Positions 6,251-9,104 of a stretch of DNA of 9,104 bases are shown here, piece by piece. Each line of letters opens with the position of its first letter. Position 1 is the stretch's first letter. The position numbers and the translations under genes are program-made. The notes beneath the pieces were generated by a model, which worked only from the letters and a program-made list of their open reading frames with translations, was not told the origin of the DNA and did not search any database. The stretch covers positions 1 through 9,104 of the forward strand of contig DATFXR010000805.1 of assembly GCA_035315685.1 (NCBI GenBank). Direction: 5' to 3'. Origin of the DNA: QHWK01 sp035315685 (GTDB lineage: Bacteria; Acidobacteriota; Vicinamibacteria; Vicinamibacterales; CAVVIG01).

Positions 6251-7042
6251 GTGATCGACAACGACCGCCCGATGGTGTTGCGTGCCCTCGACGAAGGCGT
6301 GCTCACGCTCACGCTGAATCGCGGCGAGCGCTTCAATCCGCTGTCGTTCGCGATGATCGCCGCGCTCGACGAGGCCCTCGCCGCGGCGGCGCGCGATACG
6401 TCGCTCCGGGCGATCGTGCTCGCCGCGGCCGGTCGCGGATTTTCGGCCGGCCACGATCTCAAGGAGATGCGCGCCCATGCCGACGACAAGGCGTGGCAGC
6501 GCGCCCTGTTCGACGCCTGCAGCCGGATGATGCTCCGCATCACCGAGCAACCGCAGCCGGTCATCGCGCGCGTGCACGGGATTGCCACCGCTGCCGGCTG
6601 CCAGCTGGTGTCGATGTGCGATCTCGCGGTCGCCGCCGACACCGCGACGTTCGCGCTACCCGGCGTGAACATCGGCGTGTTCTGTTCCACGCCGGCGGTC
6701 GGCGTCGCGCGCAACGTCGGCCGCAAGCGCGCGATGGAACTGCTGCTCACCGGCGATCTCATCGACGCGCAGACGGCCCTTGCATGGGGACTCGTCAACC
6801 GCGTGGTTCCCGCCGACGCGCTCGACGACACCGTCCGGCATTTCACCGACATCATCAAGGCGCGCAGCGGAGCGACGATTCGCCTCGGCAAGCAGGCGTT
6901 CTATGCGCAAATCGAGCAGCCCGTCGCCGCCGCCTACAACATGACCAGCGACGTCATGGCCTGCAACATGCTGCTCGACGACGCGTCCGAAGGCATCGAC
7001 GCGTTCCTCGGAAAACGGTCACCCGCGTGGCAGGGGCGGTGA
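6251..7042 (+). CDS. enoyl-CoA hydratase-superfamily protein, ECHDC3-like, lacking both catalytic Glu
   Basis: The 263-residue protein is a crotonase fold. Oxyanion-hole segments are GRGFSAGHDLKEM (61-73) and HGIATAAGCQLVSMCDLA (109-126). The closest family I recognise is animal ECHDC3: ATAAGCQLVxxCDxAVAxD, PGVNxGxFCSTP, the late LGKxxFYxQ and the C-terminal EGIxAFLxKRxPxW all match from memory. The two glutamates that add water in classical hydratases (E144 and E164 of the rat enzyme) appear here as Q118 and G138. It therefore probably binds an acyl-CoA but may not be a normal enoyl-CoA hydratase; isomerase, thioesterase-like or other activity is open. No other beta-oxidation gene is nearby. 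GTG is chosen as start because of the AGGAGG upstream. The exporter follows after 90 bases. Confidence 0.88.
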   Translation: MIDNDRPMVLRALDEGVLTLTLNRGERFNPLSFAMIAALDEALAAAARDTSLRAIVLAAAGRGFSAGHDLKEMRAHADDKAWQRALFDACSRMMLRITEQPQPVIARVHGIATAAGCQLVSMCDLAVAADTATFALPGVNIGVFCSTPAVGVARNVGRKRAMELLLTGDLIDAQTALAWGLVNRVVPADALDDTVRHFTDIIKARSGATIRLGKQAFYAQIEQPVAAAYNMTSDVMACNMLLDDASEGIDAFLGKRSPAWQGR

Positions 7043-7132
7043 CACCGTGAGCGGCGCATTGCACATCCAGCCGTCGCCGCCGTCTGATTAGGGTTGTCGA
7101 AGCTGCCCGCGATCTGCTACGACTGGCATGCT

Positions 7133-8779
7133 ATGTCGACGGCCGCTGCGGAGCCCGTGTTCGTGACGTCCGGCCTCGTCCGTCTGACGAAGCCGCAACT
7201 GGTTGGCACCATGATCGGTCTGCTCCTGGCCGCGCTGCTCGCGGCGATCGACCAGACCATCGTCGGCACCGCCGAGCCGCGCATCATCGCGTCGCTCCAG
7301 GGGTTCGATCGCTACCCCTGGGTGGCCACGATCTATCTGCTGACGTCGACGGTGTCGGTGCCGATCTTCGCCAGTCTCTCCGATCGATACGGGCGCAAAC
7401 CCTTCTTCCTGCTTGGCGCGATTCTGTTCGTGATCGCATCGGCGCTGTGCGGCGCGTCGGGCGAGCTGACCTCCCTGCCGATCGACGGCATGGGACAGCT
7501 GATCGTCTTCCGCGGCCTGCAAGGCATCGGCGGCGGCATGGTGACCGGCATTCTGTTCACCATCGTCGGCGACATCTTCTCGCCGCTCGAGCGGGGCCGG
7601 TATCAGGGCCTGTTCGCGGCGTTGTGGGGCATCGCGTCGATCTTTGGTCCGACGCTCGGCGGCTGGCTCACCGACAACTGGTCATGGCGCGCCTGCTTTT
7701 ACGTGAATCTGCCCGTCGGTGCGATCGCAGTTGCGGCCATCTATTTCGAGTTCCCGCACCTGAAGCCGCGTGGCTCGCAACGCCGGCTCGACTGGGGTGG
7801 ATTCGCGACGCTCATCGGCTGCGTGGTGCCGCTGCTGCTCGCACTGACCTGGGCGCCGCAGTACGGCTGGGCGGCGCCTCGGGTCGTGTCGCTGCTGGTG
7901 CTGTCGGTGGTCATGCTCGCGGCGCTGCTCTACAACGAATCGAGGGCGGCGGAGCCAATCATCCCGCTCACGCTCTTCAAGGATCCGATCATCGCCGTCT
8001 GTTCGCTGGCGGCGTTCGTCCTCGGCGTCGGGATGTTCGGCACGATCATCTACCTGCCGCTGTTCATGCAAGGCGTGCTCGGCGTCTCGGCCACGCAGTC
8101 GGGAAATCTGCTCACACCGCTCCTGCTGGGCGTGGTCGTCGCCGCCATCATCGGCGGGCAGACCATTTCACGCACCGGCGGGTACAAGGCAATCGGGATC
8201 GTCGGCTCGATCCTCATCGCGATCGGCATGATCCTGTTCGCGCGGATGGACGCGACGACCGCCTCGAGGTACGTCGCGGCAGCGATGGTGGTGGCCGGCT
8301 TCGGCATGGGGCTGCTCCAACCGGTCTACACGCTGGCCGTACAGAACGTGGCGCCGCGCGAGCACATGGGCGCAGCCACGTCGTCGACCATCTTCTTCCG
8401 GTCGATCGGAAGCACGGTCGGGGTGGCCGCGTTCGGATCGATGATGCTGATGCGCTATCACAGCGAGTTCACGCGGTCGATTCCGGCCAGCCTGCCGGCG
8501 GCGGCCAGGCCGTATTTCGAGAATCCGCTGCTGCTGGTCCAGGTGCGGCCGCAACTCGAGCGCGCGTTCGCCGCTGCGCCCGGCGGGCGCGAACTGCTCC
8601 AGACGCTCCTGACCAGCGTCAAGGCGGCGCTCCTGCACGGGCTCCAGGCGATCTTTTTCTGGAGCGCCGTGATCATGAGCGCGTCAATCGTGCTGCACGT
8701 GATTCTGAAGCGCGAACCGCTGCGCGCGCGCATGCCGGTCGAGACGTCGGGCGCGACGGCCGCCGCACCGGCGCACTAG
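7133..8779 (+). CDS. DHA2-family (14-helix) major facilitator drug exporter
   Basis: The 548-residue inner-membrane protein has the length and motifs of the EmrB/QacA-type drug:H+ antiporters. These are IDQTIVGTAEPRI in helix 1 (D40), the loop 2-3 motif SLSDRYGRK (81-89, Ser replacing the usual first Gly), RGLQGIGGG (127-135), and the antiporter motif C in GIASIFGPTLGGWL (166-179), followed by WSWRACFYVNLPVGAI. About 14 hydrophobic helices can be traced, with a long loop before the last helix (about residues 443-510). Substrate unknown; export of toxic compounds or metabolites is likely. The frame also opens at a TTG at 7094, but the extra 13 residues (SKLPAICYDWHA) are not family-like, so ATG 7133 is preferred; neither start has a clear ribosome binding site. 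No HlyD/EmrA-type partner or TetR-type regulator is in the window. Confidence 0.9.
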   Translation: MSTAAAEPVFVTSGLVRLTKPQLVGTMIGLLLAALLAAIDQTIVGTAEPRIIASLQGFDRYPWVATIYLLTSTVSVPIFASLSDRYGRKPFFLLGAILFVIASALCGASGELTSLPIDGMGQLIVFRGLQGIGGGMVTGILFTIVGDIFSPLERGRYQGLFAALWGIASIFGPTLGGWLTDNWSWRACFYVNLPVGAIAVAAIYFEFPHLKPRGSQRRLDWGGFATLIGCVVPLLLALTWAPQYGWAAPRVVSLLVLSVVMLAALLYNESRAAEPIIPLTLFKDPIIAVCSLAAFVLGVGMFGTIIYLPLFMQGVLGVSATQSGNLLTPLLLGVVVAAIIGGQTISRTGGYKAIGIVGSILIAIGMILFARMDATTASRYVAAAMVVAGFGMGLLQPVYTLAVQNVAPREHMGAATSSTIFFRSIGSTVGVAAFGSMMLMRYHSEFTRSIPASLPAAARPYFENPLLLVQVRPQLERAFAAAPGGRELLQTLLTSVKAALLHGLQAIFFWSAVIMSASIVLHVILKREPLRARMPVETSGATAAAPAH

Positions 8780-8786
8780 GATCTCG

Positions 8787-9101
8787 CTAGCCTTTCGCCG
8801 ATCGGCTCTCGCGGAGATAGTGCGGGCTGTAGGTCAGTCCGTAGGCGGTCGTCAGCCTGACCGCCGCCTTGTGTTCGGCGAACGTCTTCTGCGAGTCGCC
8901 GATGGCCGTCAGCTCGGCGGGCGTGCAGTCGCGCAGCGTGATCTCCTCACGCGGTACGAAGATCACCTGACCGATCGGCATGCTCTGCGTCGCCGAGATT
9001 CCCTCGCCCGGCTGCAGGACGTAGCGGAATTCGGTCTCGTGCGCGTACCAATCGGTCTCGACGCGAACGACGAGCATCGGTGCGCTCGGCCGCTCAATCA
9101 T
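8787..9101 (-). CDS. hypothetical small protein, possibly truncated by the window edge
   Basis: This 104-residue frame reads leftward and converges on the exporter, with only seven bases between the two stop codons. I do not recognise the family. The visible part looks soluble. It has beta-type segments (APMLVVRVETDWYAHETEFRYVL and QVIFVPREEITL), a charged helix-like stretch (TPAELTAIGDSQKTFAEHKAAV), and a Tyr-rich tail (TTAYGLTYSPHYLRE). Composition is more balanced than in typical antisense shadow frames, which supports a real gene. The ATG at 9101 is three bases from the window end and the frame is open there, so the true start may lie outside. No signal peptide or membrane helix is visible. 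Confidence 0.55.
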   Translation of the reverse strand: MIERPSAPMLVVRVETDWYAHETEFRYVLQPGEGISATQSMPIGQVIFVPREEITLRDCTPAELTAIGDSQKTFAEHKAAVRLTTAYGLTYSPHYLRESRSAKG

Positions 9102-9104
9102 GTT

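Noticed and set aside
7018..7043. GTCACC/GGTGAC inverted repeat at the end of the crotonase gene as a terminator
   Set aside because: Only six pairs with a 14-base loop and no T-tract; not distinguishable from chance.
5536..7050. A 504-residue rightward open frame across dam and the crotonase gene
   Set aside because: It is antisense to dam and then out of frame with the crotonase gene, both of which have full sets of family motifs. Its composition is Arg/Glu/Val-rich with no recognisable domain, as expected of a shadow frame in G+C-rich DNA.
7447..8790. A 447-residue rightward frame inside the exporter gene
   Set aside because: It is a +1-type shadow of the exporter, rich in Arg and Ala, with no hydrophobic helices or motifs, while the exporter frame is clearly real.

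Overview
The window is a G+C-rich, gene-dense bacterial chromosome segment with eight genes that can be assigned to a family or described in detail, plus one short unknown gene at the right edge. I see no tRNA, rRNA, CRISPR array, transposase, phage gene or toxin-antitoxin pair. A short palindrome at 1085-1106 carries the coding signatures RLKPD on one strand and GFSRT on the other. From memory these signatures recur in annotated proteins of Acidobacteriota, especially Vicinamibacteria. Together with the composition and the style of the secreted protein, this suggests an uncultured Vicinamibacteria-like acidobacterium. That placement is inference.

Left block (1-2554): a rightward gene encodes a PHP phosphoesterase fused to a PolX-type helix-hairpin-helix domain, with no polymerase core. 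It converges on, and overlaps at its 3' end, a leftward pair: a stand-alone PHP phosphoesterase followed by a class I SAM-dependent methyltransferase. The palindrome sits in the convergent overlap, supplies the stop codon of the first gene and encodes part of the methyltransferase tail.

Centre (2555-4687): a 250-base divergent spacer is followed, after a strong ribosome binding site, by a secreted 449-residue protein of unknown function. It has a HEMAE metal-site-like motif and two AHTCC motifs. A strong hairpin then separates it from an MgtC/SapB-family membrane protein.

Right block (4728-9104): a leftward dam-tlpA pair encodes an orphan Dam-type adenine methyltransferase and an exported TlpA-like thioredoxin. 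It is divergent from a rightward enoyl-CoA hydratase-superfamily gene that resembles animal ECHDC3 and lacks both classical catalytic glutamates. A 14-helix DHA2-type drug exporter follows. It converges on a small leftward gene of unknown function that may continue past the window.

The genes do not form one pathway. The main themes are DNA modification and nucleic-acid phosphoesterases (two PHP proteins, Dam), the cell envelope (secreted protein, TlpA, MgtC, exporter) and acyl-CoA metabolism. I find no convincing evidence of a new multi-gene system. The best leads are the palindrome that remodels two gene ends, the polymerase-less PolX derivative, the secreted HEMAE/AHTCC protein, and the GATC abundance next to an orphan Dam.
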